The notes beneath the pieces are model-generated. The model was given only the letters and a program-made list of their open reading frames with translations. It was not told the origin of the DNA and did not search any database. From the NCBI GenBank assembly GCA_025360785.1, contig JANYBN010000127.1:1-64000 (forward strand): a DNA stretch of 64,000 bases, given 5' to 3'. Below, piece by piece: positions 27,098-37,863 of the stretch. The position numbers and the translations under genes are program-made. This DNA comes from Geobacter sp. (GTDB taxonomy: Bacteria > Desulfobacterota > Desulfuromonadia > Geobacterales > Pseudopelobacteraceae). Each line of letters starts with the position of its first letter. Position 1 is the stretch's first letter.

Positions 27098-28171
27098 TCA
27101 GGCTTGAAAAAGGGCATCCGTGAACTCCTGAGGATCAAAGTCCCGCAGATCTTCAATTGATTCACCGACACCAATAAAACGGACCGGCAGGGCAAATTCA
27201 TGACTGACCGCTACCACAATCCCGCCTTTGGCAGTACCGTCCAGCTTTGTAAGGGCCAATCCGGTAACACCGGCGGCTTCTTTGAAGAGTCGGGCCTGGG
27301 AAAGTGCATTCTGACCGGTTGCGGCATCCAGAACCAACAAGGTCTCATGCGGAGCGCCGGGAATTTCTCGGTCGATCACACGGCGGATCTTCTTCATTTC
27401 CTCCATCAGATTAACTTTGGTATGCAGACGACCGGCTGTATCTATGATCAGTACATCAACATCACGCGCTACTGCAGCCTTACATGCATCAAAGACAACC
27501 GCTGACGGGTCGGCTCCTTCTTTATGTCGAATTACATCCACACCGGAGCGAGATCCCCAGACGATCAACTGTTCGGCTGCGGCGGCCCGGAAGGTATCGG
27601 CCGCTGCCAGCAGCACTTTGCTGCCTGAAGCGGAGAAACGCGAGGCCAACTTGCCAATGGTCGTGGTTTTACCAACGCCGTTGACGCCGATCACCAGCAA
27701 CACAAACAGCTTCTGGCTGCCGATATCAAGCGGATGATGATGAGCGATCAGCCGAGAGAGAATCTCTTCTTTCAGTGCCGCCCGCAATGCCTCGCCATCC
27801 TTCAGTTCGTTACGCCCCAGACGCTGTTCCAAAGTGCGGATCAACTCAACGGTCGTCTTGACGCCGATATCCGAGGTGATAAGTATTTCTTCCAACTCTT
27901 CCAGAGCATCAGCATCGATTGCCTTTTTACCCAGCACCAACGCATCAATGCGCCCCACCAGACCATCTCTGGTCTTCTTCAGGCCAGACTTCAGCCGTTC
28001 GAAAAAACCGGGTTTAGTTGCCGTTTCCTGTACAATTGGCTCCTGGTACAGAGCTGATTCCTGCACAGATGCTTCCGGTGATGTTTGAGGGATGTCTGTA
28101 GATGTAGATTCCGTACCGGATATTTTGTCGATCAGACCCCGGAAAAAACCTTTATTCTCTTGTAGTCCCAT
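27098..28171 (-). CDS. ftsY: Signal recognition particle receptor FtsY
   Basis: 357 aa. The acidic, variable N-terminal part is short (about 1-55). The NG domain has [17 protein letters not shown] (G1), [11 protein letters not shown] (G2), [20 protein letters not shown] (G3), [11 protein letters not shown] (G4) and [17 protein letters not shown] at the end. It receives the SRP-ribosome complex at the inner membrane. Its ATG overlaps the stop of the roadblock gene as TGATG, so the two are translationally coupled. Confidence 0.96.
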   Translation of the reverse strand: MGLQENKGFFRGLIDKISGTESTSTDIPQTSPEASVQESALYQEPIVQETATKPGFFERLKSGLKKTRDGLVGRIDALVLGKKAIDADALEELEEILITSDIGVKTTVELIRTLEQRLGRNELKDGEALRAALKEEILSRLIAHHHPLDIGSQKLFVLLVIGVNGVGKTTTIGKLASRFSASGSKVLLAAADTFRAAAAEQLIVWGSRSGVDVIRHKEGADPSAVVFDACKAAVARDVDVLIIDTAGRLHTKVNLMEEMKKIRRVIDREIPGAPHETLLVLDAATGQNALSQARLFKEAAGVTGLALTKLDGTAKGGIVVAVSHEFALPVRFIGVGESIEDLRDFDPQEFTDALFQA

Positions 28172-28527
28172 CAGATTTCCTTTCTCAGCTCAATGATTGC
28201 CAGACGTAAATAGTGCAACGCCAGCACCACTGTGCAACTGCGTTCAAGGTACATGACAAGCGAATAATCCTGATTGATGCAGCCGATGATCAGATGACCT
28301 AAGTTGGAGGTAACAACAACGTCCTCGACCTCGCCTATTTGTGCGGAACTTTGCATATCCTTGAGTCGCGCCAGGATAATGCCCTTATGAGCGGCAATGA
28401 AGCGAATATCATAAGGATCACAATGGCAGTGTTCCATGACCGCTTCACCTTCCCAGTCCACCAGAATTGCTCCGATTGCCTGTGGCACCTGATCCACCAG
28501 ATCCTTCAGAATCGCTTCAAATGACAT
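28171..28527 (-). CDS. Roadblock/LC7-domain protein (MglB-like)
   Basis: 118 aa from MSFEAILKDLVDQVPQ; CAGGAGTTAGTC gives this ATG a good SD, unlike the track's earlier start. A single roadblock/LC7 domain (about 3-110) includes AIGAILVDWEGEAVMEH and VLALHYLRLA. Such proteins often regulate small Ras-like GTPases; no MglA-like GTPase gene is adjacent, but the next gene is the SRP GTPase ftsY, whose start overlaps this stop by one base. Whether it acts on FtsY or on a remote GTPase is unknown. Confidence 0.82.
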   Translation of the reverse strand: MSFEAILKDLVDQVPQAIGAILVDWEGEAVMEHCHCDPYDIRFIAAHKGIILARLKDMQSSAQIGEVEDVVVTSNLGHLIIGCINQDYSLVMYLERSCTVVLALHYLRLAIIELRKEI

Positions 28528-28739
28528 GACTAACTCCTGATTCAAGTAAATATCAGCATACAAATTTCAATCGCAAACATGGTGAATCAAAACCGGCAAA
28601 ATCCAGGCTCATTCCGGATGGTACATATATCATAGTACAATGCAAAAGGTGAGTGACAAAAGAGATCCGAAAATGCCTGCTGCGGCATATTTGTCGTCCG
28701 GGCAAACCGGCACACTTCGTGTTTCCTTAATATGAATGC
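28528..28739. other. Intergenic region between purA and the roadblock gene
   Basis: About 210 bases with no gene. The roadblock SD (CAGGAG) is at its left edge and the purA hairpin at its right. A promoter for the long minus-strand run probably lies here, but I do not see one clear enough to mark. Confidence 0.4.
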
Positions 28740-28768
28740 AGAAAGGCCGGCAATATGCCAGCCTTTCA
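28740..28768 (-). terminator. Terminator-like hairpin after purA
   Basis: On the minus strand GAAAGGC-T-GGCA-TAT-TGCC-G-GCCTTTC forms a stable stem about 27 bases after the purA stop. The following T-tract (TGCATTC) is poor, so termination may be partial. Confidence 0.6.
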
Positions 28769-28794
28769 TTGTCTACGATGTGATACTCAGAATA

Positions 28795-31397
<2,603 letters not shown>

Positions 31398-31501
31398 GTA
31401 TCCTTTTAATTTAAATAGCGGCCTAACTCTAGTTAGGAGAGCCGGGATTTCAGCAAACAGTAGATTGTCGCAAAATCCGGTTCTCATGTCAAAACAAAAG
31501 G

Positions 31502-32485
31502 CTATCGAGCACTCTCAGTATCCGGAACTTTTACGTTCGGTGTCGGCGTAACGAGGACTGGCGCCTCAACAGCGCTTTTTGATGCCGGCGCCTGTTTTGG
31601 AGCCTGTTTCGCCGCTGGAGCGGATTCAGTCGGCGCAGTTTTTTCCTGAAGTGACGGCACTTTACCATCTGCAGTTGCAGCCCCCTTTGCCTGTTTGTCA
31701 ACATCATGCTTGATCAGCGAAGTCATATCATCAAACAATCTTCCGTAAACTTCCGGCTCCTGGGTTTCACGGAGCAGGAAGTCACTCTTTTTCTGTTCCA
31801 GAGTCCGACGGATGCCGTCAAGTGACTTGAAGCGCACCTCCGTTTTCCGGGACAGATTCGCCTCGGATTCGCTGAAATCAGGATACTGAAGGTTGACCAG
31901 TGGGTAATAGGTCAGAAGTCGTCCGCGAAAATTTGGATATTCCCAAAGAACGGTTCCGTCTGGCCCGATTATCTGGGCTGTCATCGTCAAAAAGTTAAAG
32001 TTGGTTTCAAGTGAGGTCATCAGATTACTGGAGTAGAGTTTACTGTTTCTGGATAGACCACTTACGACAATGACCATGACTGCATCCAGCCTGTTTTTCT
32101 TTATATAGGCGTTTATCTCATTATTCTTCCAAAAATATTTGTTGTACTGAATATCGGCATCATTCCGTTTTTCACGCCTGGACATGAGTGAACTGAAAAG
32201 CTGTTGAGGTTCTTCAGCCTGCAAAGTGACCGCATAAAAGTTGCCGGTGCTTTGTAATTTGCGAACAAACAACGGTTCGTATTTTCGGTTAAGATCGGAA
32301 ATGAGCGGGAGCAGAAGCTCTTTTTGAGGATAGTTTATGTCGGAATCGGTATCGATAAATATTGGTGCGACTCCTAGCACCTTTACTTTTTCGGCGAAGT
32401 TTTCGGCCGGGATATTGTAATAATTCTGGGCACAGCCGAGCATTGTACCGGCAACAAACAGCAAACCAACAGCGAATAGTTTCAT
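31502..32485 (-). CDS. Lipoprotein of unknown function
   Basis: 327 aa. Signal peptide with lipobox MLGC (about residues 15-18). The middle (about 30-250) looks globular, with [31 protein letters not shown] and [15 protein letters not shown], reminiscent of the small cell-envelope lipoproteins that share a CsgG-like or DUF799-like feel, but I do not claim a family. The C-terminal 60 residues are low-complexity Ala/Pro/Lys. GGAGTATAAATC is a good SD. Transcribed towards hisZ, about 100 bases before it. Confidence 0.75.
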   Translation of the reverse strand: MKLFAVGLLFVAGTMLGCAQNYYNIPAENFAEKVKVLGVAPIFIDTDSDINYPQKELLLPLISDLNRKYEPLFVRKLQSTGNFYAVTLQAEEPQQLFSSLMSRREKRNDADIQYNKYFWKNNEINAYIKKNRLDAVMVIVVSGLSRNSKLYSSNLMTSLETNFNFLTMTAQIIGPDGTVLWEYPNFRGRLLTYYPLVNLQYPDFSESEANLSRKTEVRFKSLDGIRRTLEQKKSDFLLRETQEPEVYGRLFDDMTSLIKHDVDKQAKGAATADGKVPSLQEKTAPTESAPAAKQAPKQAPASKSAVEAPVLVTPTPNVKVPDTESAR

Positions 32486-32929
32486 GATTTATACTCCGAT
32501 TGTGGATATTTGATTAGAACCTGGTCCGGGCTAAATCCGATAGCGGCAATTCTCCGGAAGCGCTTCCGAATCGGGAAGCCGGATTTCAAAAAGCAAACTC
32601 ACCATCCCAGTAAATACGCTCGACTATGATATAGTCTTTGACATTAGCTATGAACTTATACCAGAAAGAATGGTCGTTATCTACTCAATTTGAGCGGATG
32701 GGCTGTAGTTGCTGCTGCGTTTATTTGAAAACAATTTGATGCTATAACCAGACATCCGACATCAATGAAACCGGCCACGATATCCAGACTGATCCGGTGA
32801 CCGCTCAGGCCGACAAACCGTTCCCCGGATTACCGTTTCATATGCCAAAAGCCGGTGAAAAACACTAAAAATCGTGTTTACCTGTAATCACATACCAGAT
32901 AAAGTTACCAAGAGACGAGAGAGGTTGAA
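32486..32929. other. Intergenic region with a coding-like remnant
   Basis: About 440 bases between divergent genes. It holds a perfect palindrome, CGGAAGCGCTTCCG, near 32556. Towards the right, plus-strand bases about 32740-32868 read as a protein tail (TSDINETGHDIQTDPVTAQA ... FHMPKAGEKH-stop) with a stop just upstream and no start. This may be the end of a lost gene. No clear promoter marked. Confidence 0.35.
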
Positions 32930-33253
32930 ATGGCTATTGAAATCAAGGAGGCAGATATAAAGGTCGAATTCTACCGAGGCTCCGGGCCTGGGGGGCAGCA
33001 TCGCAACACGACCGATTCGGCCGTGCGCATCCGCCATCTGCCGACCGGGATCGTTGCTCAGGCCTCGGAAAATCGCAGCCAGTTTCAAAACCGCGAGGTC
33101 GCAATGGAGCGTTTGCGAGTCGCACTGGAGCGGCGCGAACGTAAGACCAAGAAGCGGATCTCTACCCGAGTGCCGAAGCGAACCAAAGAAGCACGTCTCA
33201 CCGACAAAAGGATAACATCTGATAAAAAACGATTGCGTACATCCTTTGATTAG
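32930..33253 (+). CDS. Short release-factor-like protein with GGQ motif (ribosome rescue type)
   Basis: 107 aa. Contains the peptidyl-tRNA hydrolysis domain of class I release factors: [23 protein letters not shown] with the GGQ tripeptide at about 20-22, followed by a lysine/arginine-rich tail ([34 protein letters not shown]). There is no codon-recognition domain. This is the plan of ArfB-like stalled-ribosome rescue factors and of the C12orf65 type. GAGAGAGG gives the SD. Its TAG stop is also the first triplet of a hairpin repeat. Confidence 0.85.
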   Translation: MAIEIKEADIKVEFYRGSGPGGQHRNTTDSAVRIRHLPTGIVAQASENRSQFQNREVAMERLRVALERRERKTKKRISTRVPKRTKEARLTDKRITSDKKRLRTSFD

Positions 33254-33314
33254 TAAGTTAGAACATATTATCTGCGTAATTTTACTGAGAATAACTTCGC
33301 TGACACACTTATCC
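33251..33314 (+). repeat. Hairpin intergenic repeat, copy A
   Basis: Starts exactly at the TAG stop of the rescue-factor gene: TAGTAAGTTAGAA ... TTCGCTGACACACTTATCC. TAAGT pairs with ACTTA and GTTAG with CTGAC. It aligns along its whole length with copy B at 34376. Confidence 0.65.
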
Positions 33315-33363
33315 CGATTAACCGGAGCTAGCCTCTACCTGCCACATTTCTCCCAGATTTAGT

Positions 33364-33392
33364 TTGACTCACATGCCATAACACTGTAATTT
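33364..33392 (+). promoter_or_regulatory. Possible promoter for the plsC unit
   Basis: TTGACT (33364-33369), a 17-base spacer and TAATTT. The -35 box is good; the -10 is weak. Confidence 0.35.
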
Positions 33393-33413
33393 GTCTGACT
33401 TTATATTTGCAAA

Positions 33414-33465
33414 GCAGAAGTTGTTTCTGCCTATGCAGTAAATGACTTCATTAACGCGCTTATCC
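33414..33465 (+). repeat. Hairpin intergenic repeat, copy C
   Basis: GCAGAAGT-TGTTTCTGC-CTAT-GCAGTAAATG-ACTTCATTAACGCGCTTATCC. GAAGT/ACTTC and CTGC/GCAG pair, and AAGC (33412-33415) can pair with GCTT. It shares CTTCATTAACGC(G/A)CTTATCC with copy B and ends 26 bases before the plsC start. Confidence 0.6.
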
Positions 33466-33490
33466 TGTTATCAGGAGCAGGAGCTTGTGG

Positions 33491-34195
33491 ATGTTTCGCG
33501 CATACCTTTTTCTTGCAGCTTTTATTCCGCTGACATTTTTGCTTTCAGTCAACGCCATCATCCTGACTTTGTTTGATACAAGCGGCATCGTCTATGCTTG
33601 GCACGCGCGTCTTTGGGGACGCCTTGGGCTTGCGCTGAATGGCATCAATGTAACGCTGTCCGGAACAGAGCATCTTCCGGATGGCCCGGTTATCTTCATG
33701 AGCAACCACCAGAGCAACTTCGATATTTTATCGCTTCTGGCTGCCATGCCACGCCAGTTTCACTGGATCGCCAAGAAGGAGCTCTTCGAGATTCCTGTGT
33801 TCGGCCACTCTATGCGCCGTGGCGGTTATATACCCCTTGACCGAGGCGATGGCCGTAAGGCATTGCAGAGTCTCGACGAAGCTGCTGCTACTATTCATCA
33901 AGGGAAAAGCGTCGTCCTGTTTCCCGAAGGAACCCGCACCCAGGACGGCAACCTGCTGCCGTTCAAGCGGGGAGGATTCATTCTGGCACGCAAGGCGGAC
34001 GTACCGGTTATTCCGGTCACCATCAACGGCAGCGGCAGAATTAATCCGGCCGGCCAGATCAAGCTGTACAGCGGCGATATTCATATTACCCTGCATCCCC
34101 CGATTATTGTACCGTCCGAACTCCGCCGGAGCGAGGCCGATACCTGGTTGATGGAAAAAGTACGGATGCAGATCGATTCTGCACTGGAGCATTAA
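33491..34195 (+). CDS. plsC: 1-acyl-sn-glycerol-3-phosphate acyltransferase (PlsC family)
   Basis: 234 aa from ATG (MFRAYLFLAAFIPLTF); the track uses a TTG six bases earlier, but AGGAG is better placed for the ATG. Acylates lysophosphatidic acid in phospholipid synthesis. An N-terminal membrane helix (about 3-27) precedes the NHQSNFD (HX4D) active site near 74, RGDGRKALQSLD, FPEGTRTQ near 144 and PVIPVTINGSG. It is followed with a two-codon junction (TAAATG) by a 60-aa membrane protein. Hairpin repeats lie before and after this pair. Confidence 0.92.
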   Translation: MFRAYLFLAAFIPLTFLLSVNAIILTLFDTSGIVYAWHARLWGRLGLALNGINVTLSGTEHLPDGPVIFMSNHQSNFDILSLLAAMPRQFHWIAKKELFEIPVFGHSMRRGGYIPLDRGDGRKALQSLDEAAATIHQGKSVVLFPEGTRTQDGNLLPFKRGGFILARKADVPVIPVTINGSGRINPAGQIKLYSGDIHITLHPPIIVPSELRRSEADTWLMEKVRMQIDSALEH

Positions 34196-34378
34196 ATGAG
34201 CATCGGCTATCAGTATATACTGCTGATTATCGCAGGCTTGGCTGGTATGGCCTGGGGATTGCCGGCTGCTCACCGCCTGAAAAGCCCTTTTGACATAGGT
34301 GCGGCATTCGTAGTTCTATGCGGAGTCATAGTCTTTGCTATGGGTGTCCTGTTGACCTTTACCCCCGGTTTTTTTTAG
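34196..34378 (+). CDS. Small two-helix membrane protein
   Basis: 60 aa. Two hydrophobic helices (about 5-22 and 34-57). Its ATG follows the plsC stop directly, so it depends on the same transcript. The stop TAG is the first triplet of repeat copy B. No family recognised. Confidence 0.65.
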   Translation: MSIGYQYILLIIAGLAGMAWGLPAAHRLKSPFDIGAAFVVLCGVIVFAMGVLLTFTPGFF

Positions 34379-34440
34379 TAAGTTAGAAGTTATTGTTTGC
34401 GATTTTCTCGCAGAAAATATCTTCATTAACGCACTTATCC
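34376..34440 (+). repeat. Hairpin intergenic repeat, copy B
   Basis: TAGTAAGTTAGAAG ... TTTGCGA-TTTTC-TCGCA ... CTTCATTAACGCACTTATCC. It begins at the stop codon of the 60-aa gene and ends 11 bases before the next gene. Nested pairs TAAGT/ACTTA, GAAG/CTTC and TGCGA/TCGCA give a nearly continuous hairpin with bulges. Confidence 0.65.
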
Positions 34441-34451
34441 TAGGTGATCAG

Positions 34452-34853
34452 ATGAACGAACAGATCAAAAGCATTATAGCAAACAGTTTTATTATAATCA
34501 TAATCAGCATCCTGTTGTTATTTGCGAGCACATGGTGGCGAATGAACAGTCAATTCAACCGCGGTGAAGAGGCGCTTCGTAAAGGAGATTTTGCAGGCGC
34601 TGTTGCAGGATTCGAGTCTGCTCTGCATATGTATATTCCTTACCATCCCACAATCGAAAATGCGGCCAAAAAGTTATGGAACATTGGCGAATCCAATGAA
34701 CGCATTGGGGATGTCAACCGCGCCCTTATCGCATACCGCTCTTTGCGCAGTTCCTTCTACGCCGATCACTGGCTTGTAACTCCCGGCAAAAGCTGGATCA
34801 ATAAATGCGATAAAAAAATTACTTCACTGATACCTCAGCAACATGAAAGATGA
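34452..34853 (+). CDS. Membrane-anchored protein with TPR-like repeat
   Basis: 133 aa. One N-terminal transmembrane helix (about 8-28, ANSFIIIIISILLLFASTWW), then a TPR-like pair of helices (RGEEALRKGDFAGAVAGFESALHMYIP and NIGESNERIGDVNRALIAYRSL). The end overlaps the RNase J start by 11 bases if the first ATG is used. Function unknown; the overlap hints at co-translation with rnj. Confidence 0.72.
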   Translation: MNEQIKSIIANSFIIIIISILLLFASTWWRMNSQFNRGEEALRKGDFAGAVAGFESALHMYIPYHPTIENAAKKLWNIGESNERIGDVNRALIAYRSLRSSFYADHWLVTPGKSWINKCDKKITSLIPQQHER

Positions 34854-36531
34854 CATAATGGAAGAAGTAGAATCACACTCGGCACTGCAGATTGTAGCGC
34901 TCGGCGGTTTAGGCGAGATCGGCATGAACATGATGGCCTACCAGTATGGCGACGATATAATGATCGTCGATTGCGGCCTGATGTTCCCCTCCCCAGACAT
35001 GTTCGGAATAGACTACGTAATCCCTGATATCAGCTGGCTTCGTGAAAGAGCCGACAATGTTCGTGCAATCTGCCTGACTCACGGGCACGAAGATCACATC
35101 GGTGCCCTCCCCTTCGTACTGCAGGAGTTGAATGTCCCGGTTTACGGCACTGCCCTGACGCTCGGTCTGGTTTCCGCCAAACTTGAGGAGTATAAGCTGG
35201 ACGGAGCGGTCGAACTGGTAACGGTCATACCCCGTGAAACCGTGATCATCGGGAGTTTCCAGGTCGAGTTTCTGCGTGTGGCCCACTCAATCGTTGACGG
35301 CTGTGCTCTGGCTATAACCTCTCCGGAAGGAGTGGTCATACATACCGGCGATTTCAAAATCGATCACACCCCGGTTGACGGCCAACTGACCGACCTGGCA
35401 TCCTTGTCTCGTTACGGCGAAGCCGGAGTTCTGGCTCTGTTATCGGATTCAACTAATGTGGAGCGTGAAGGGTACACCCTCTCCGAAAAATATGTAGGCG
35501 AAGCGTTCGGTGACATATTCCCGAAATGCAGCGGCCGGATTATCGTGGCCGCATTCTCCAGCAGCATCCACCGTGTCCAGCAGGTCGCCGATGTTGCGGC
35601 GCGCTGCGGCCGTAAAATTCTGTTGAATGGTCGCTCGATGGTCAAAAACGTGCAGATTGCCCGTGATTTCGGCTATCTGACCATCGCCGACGAGCAGTTG
35701 ATGGATCTGCGAGAACTCCCGCACCTCCCGCCTGAGCAGGTCTGCATCATTTCAACCGGCAGCCAGGGAGAGCCTATGAGCGCCCTGACCCGCATCGCCA
35801 TGGATGACCATAAACAGATCAAGCTGGAAAAGGGCGATACCGTCATCCTCTCGTCGCGTGTCATTCCGGGAAATGAACGTACCATTTCGGAGCTGATCAA
35901 CCACCTCTACCGTCGCGGAGCCGAAGTATTCCATGAAAAGGTGTCCGAGGTACATGTTTCCGGACACGCCAGCCAGGAAGAGCTCAAGCTGATGCTCAAC
36001 ACCGTGCAGCCACGCTTTTTCATTCCGATCCACGGCGAGTATCGCCACCTGGTCAAACATATCCAGCTGGCCCGCACAGTAGGCATCCCTGAGGAACGCT
36101 GTCTCCTGGCGACCAATGGCGAAGTGGTCTCCTTTTATTCCGGTACCGCCACGATTATAGAGCGTATTGAGTCCGGCAGAGTCTTCGTAGATGGCAAAGG
36201 GGTGGGCGATGTCGGCAGAATAGTGCTGAGAGACCGCAAACATCTTTCAGAGGATGGTATGATCGTAGTCATCATCGGACTGAACATGACTACGGGAGCC
36301 ATTATTTACGGCCCGGACCTCGTCTCACGCGGCTTTGTCTTCGAGGACGAAAGCCAGGAGTATCTGGAAGATGCCCGCAAGGTTGTAGCGTTTGCGCTGG
36401 AGGAGATCAACGTTGAAATGCGCTGTGACGCCGACGAGGTCAAGACCGCCGTCCGTCAGGCGTTGCGCCGCTTCTGCAAGAAGACCATCGAGCGCAGGCC
36501 GGTTATCCTGCCGGTGATCATGGAGATGTAA
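34843..36531 (+). CDS. rnj: Ribonuclease J
   Basis: 562 aa (a second ATG at 34858 would give 557). A beta-CASP metallo-beta-lactamase nuclease with 5' exo- and endonuclease activity: LGGLGEIGMNMM, the metal motif LTHGHEDHIGALP, HTGDFKIDHTP, SDSTNVEREGYT, SGHASQEELKLM and HGEYRHLVKH. The C-terminal domain is the usual one (about 450-562). Together with RNase Y (24 kb) it gives a complete Bacillus-like decay pair in one neighbourhood. A SAM riboswitch follows. Confidence 0.96.
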   Translation: MKDDIMEEVESHSALQIVALGGLGEIGMNMMAYQYGDDIMIVDCGLMFPSPDMFGIDYVIPDISWLRERADNVRAICLTHGHEDHIGALPFVLQELNVPVYGTALTLGLVSAKLEEYKLDGAVELVTVIPRETVIIGSFQVEFLRVAHSIVDGCALAITSPEGVVIHTGDFKIDHTPVDGQLTDLASLSRYGEAGVLALLSDSTNVEREGYTLSEKYVGEAFGDIFPKCSGRIIVAAFSSSIHRVQQVADVAARCGRKILLNGRSMVKNVQIARDFGYLTIADEQLMDLRELPHLPPEQVCIISTGSQGEPMSALTRIAMDDHKQIKLEKGDTVILSSRVIPGNERTISELINHLYRRGAEVFHEKVSEVHVSGHASQEELKLMLNTVQPRFFIPIHGEYRHLVKHIQLARTVGIPEERCLLATNGEVVSFYSGTATIIERIESGRVFVDGKGVGDVGRIVLRDRKHLSEDGMIVVIIGLNMTTGAIIYGPDLVSRGFVFEDESQEYLEDARKVVAFALEEINVEMRCDADEVKTAVRQALRRFCKKTIERRPVILPVIMEM

Positions 36532-36565
36532 GGAGACCACGGTTACCCAATACTCAAGGTTATTA

Positions 36566-36595
36566 TTGACAAAATACGGCGATATTTCGTATCGT
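36566..36595 (+). promoter_or_regulatory. Promoter of the metX riboswitch transcript
   Basis: TTGACA (36566-36571) is a perfect -35 box; with an 18-base spacer the -10 is TATCGT (36590-36595). Transcription should begin just before the riboswitch. Confidence 0.6.
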
Positions 36596-36609
36596 CTCAA
36601 AACAACCTG

Positions 36610-36761
36610 CTTATCGAGAGTGGTGGAGGGATAAGGCCCTGCGAAGCCACAGCAACCGGTCACATAGACGCCAGGTGCTAAATCCTGCCGAAAGGCAAAG
36701 ATGAGAGGTGTGCTGTGCTGCTATCAGCCCCTTTTCATCGATTAGATGCGAAGGGTTTTTT
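36610..36761 (+). promoter_or_regulatory. SAM-I (S-box) riboswitch with terminator, upstream of metX
   Basis: The aptamer reads CTTATCGAGAGTGGTGGAGGGA...GCGAAGCC...GCAACC...GGTGCTAAATCCTGCC...AAAGATGAGAG (36610-36708), the SAM-I consensus; P1 is CTTATC/GATGAG. Downstream CCCCTTTTCATC pairs with GATG-C-GAAGGG, then TTTTTT: an intrinsic terminator ending one base before the metX ATG. The P1 3' strand GATGAGAGG is complementary to the terminator's left arm, so it can form the antiterminator when SAM is low. SAM should therefore switch metX off. Confidence 0.93.
36728..36761 (+). terminator. Riboswitch-controlled terminator that also contains the metX SD
   Basis: The right arm GAAGGG is the only SD-like sequence before metX, six bases from the ATG. 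Terminator formation should therefore hide the ribosome binding site as well. Confidence 0.8.
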
Positions 36762-37859
36762 ATGTCAGAAGTCTACATCGCGGAACAATCCCAAACCTTT
36801 GAATCCGGCATTCGCCTGGACAGTGGGCGAATACTCGCTCCGATTACACTTGCGTACGAAACTTACGGCACGCTGAACGAACTGAAAACCAACGCTATTC
36901 TTGTCGAGCATGCCTGGACCGGCGATGCACATCTGGCTGGAAAACGGAATGAGTCGGAAACAAAGCCGGGCTGGTGGGATGCCATTGTCGGCCCCGGGCG
37001 GCTGCTCGACACGGACCGCTATTTTGTCATCTGCTCGAATGTCATCGGCTCCTGCTTTGGTTCTACCGGGCCCGCCTCGATCAATCCCAAAACAGGCAAA
37101 CGCTATAACCTGGCCTTCCCTGTAGTCACCATTCGTGACATGGTTCGCGCCCAGAAACTACTGATTGACGCCCTCGGCATTGAGCGTTTGCTGACGGTCA
37201 TGGGTGGGAGCATGGGCGGCATGCAGGCTCTGGAATGGGCAACACAGTATCCTGCCGCTATCGCATCTGCTATCGTCCTGGCCACAACTCCGCGCCCTTC
37301 GCCGCAAGCTATTTCGCTCAACGCCGTAGCACGCTGGGCGATTTTCAACGATCCAACATGGCGCAAGGGCGAATACAAGCACAATCCCAAGGACGGACTT
37401 GCTCTTGCCCGAGGCATCGGTCACATTACCTTTCTCTCTGATGAATCGATGAACGCCAAATTTGGTCGAAGGTTTTCTGCCAAGGACGGCCAATTCGACT
37501 TTTTCGGCCAGTTCGAGGTCGAGCGCTACCTGAATTACAACGGATACAATTTTGTAGACCGCTTCGACGCAAACTCTTTCCTCTATCTTGCCAAGTCACT
37601 GGATCTCTACGATGTAGCCTGGGGGTGTGAATCGATGGCAGAGGCTTTCAGCCCGGTACAGGCGCCGATTCAGTTCTACGCGTTCAGCTCTGACTGGCTC
37701 TACCCCCCCTATCAGACTGAAGAAATGGTAACCTGCCTCAAAGAGCTTGGAAAAAAAGCCGAATATCATTTGATTAAATCGGCATACGGCCACGACTCTT
37801 TTCTGTTGGAACATGAAACCTTTGCCCCGTTAGTGCGGAATTTCCTTGAGCGGGTATAA
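36762..37859 (+). CDS. metX: Homoserine O-acetyltransferase MetX
   Basis: 365 aa from ATG ([16 protein letters not shown]); the track's start lies inside the riboswitch. Alpha/beta hydrolase-fold enzyme that activates homoserine for direct sulfhydrylation to methionine. [14 protein letters not shown] at the oxyanion region, the nucleophile elbow [14 protein letters not shown] with Ser near 143, DW...YPPYQTEE and the C-terminal YGHDSFLLE with the catalytic His-Asp. Discrimination from succinyltransferase activity needs assay; MetX-type sequence favours acetyl or succinyl equally in some lineages. Regulated by the SAM-I riboswitch directly upstream. Confidence 0.93.
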   Translation: MSEVYIAEQSQTFESGIRLDSGRILAPITLAYETYGTLNELKTNAILVEHAWTGDAHLAGKRNESETKPGWWDAIVGPGRLLDTDRYFVICSNVIGSCFGSTGPASINPKTGKRYNLAFPVVTIRDMVRAQKLLIDALGIERLLTVMGGSMGGMQALEWATQYPAAIASAIVLATTPRPSPQAISLNAVARWAIFNDPTWRKGEYKHNPKDGLALARGIGHITFLSDESMNAKFGRRFSAKDGQFDFFGQFEVERYLNYNGYNFVDRFDANSFLYLAKSLDLYDVAWGCESMAEAFSPVQAPIQFYAFSSDWLYPPYQTEEMVTCLKELGKKAEYHLIKSAYGHDSFLLEHETFAPLVRNFLERV

Positions 37860-37863
37860 AACT

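Noticed and set aside
33251-34440. Integron attC sites as explanation of the hairpin repeats
   Set aside because: The ends read GTTAGAA...TTAACGC; attC sites run from RYYYAAC to GTTRRRY, the reverse order, and the core triplets do not fit. No integron integrase is seen.
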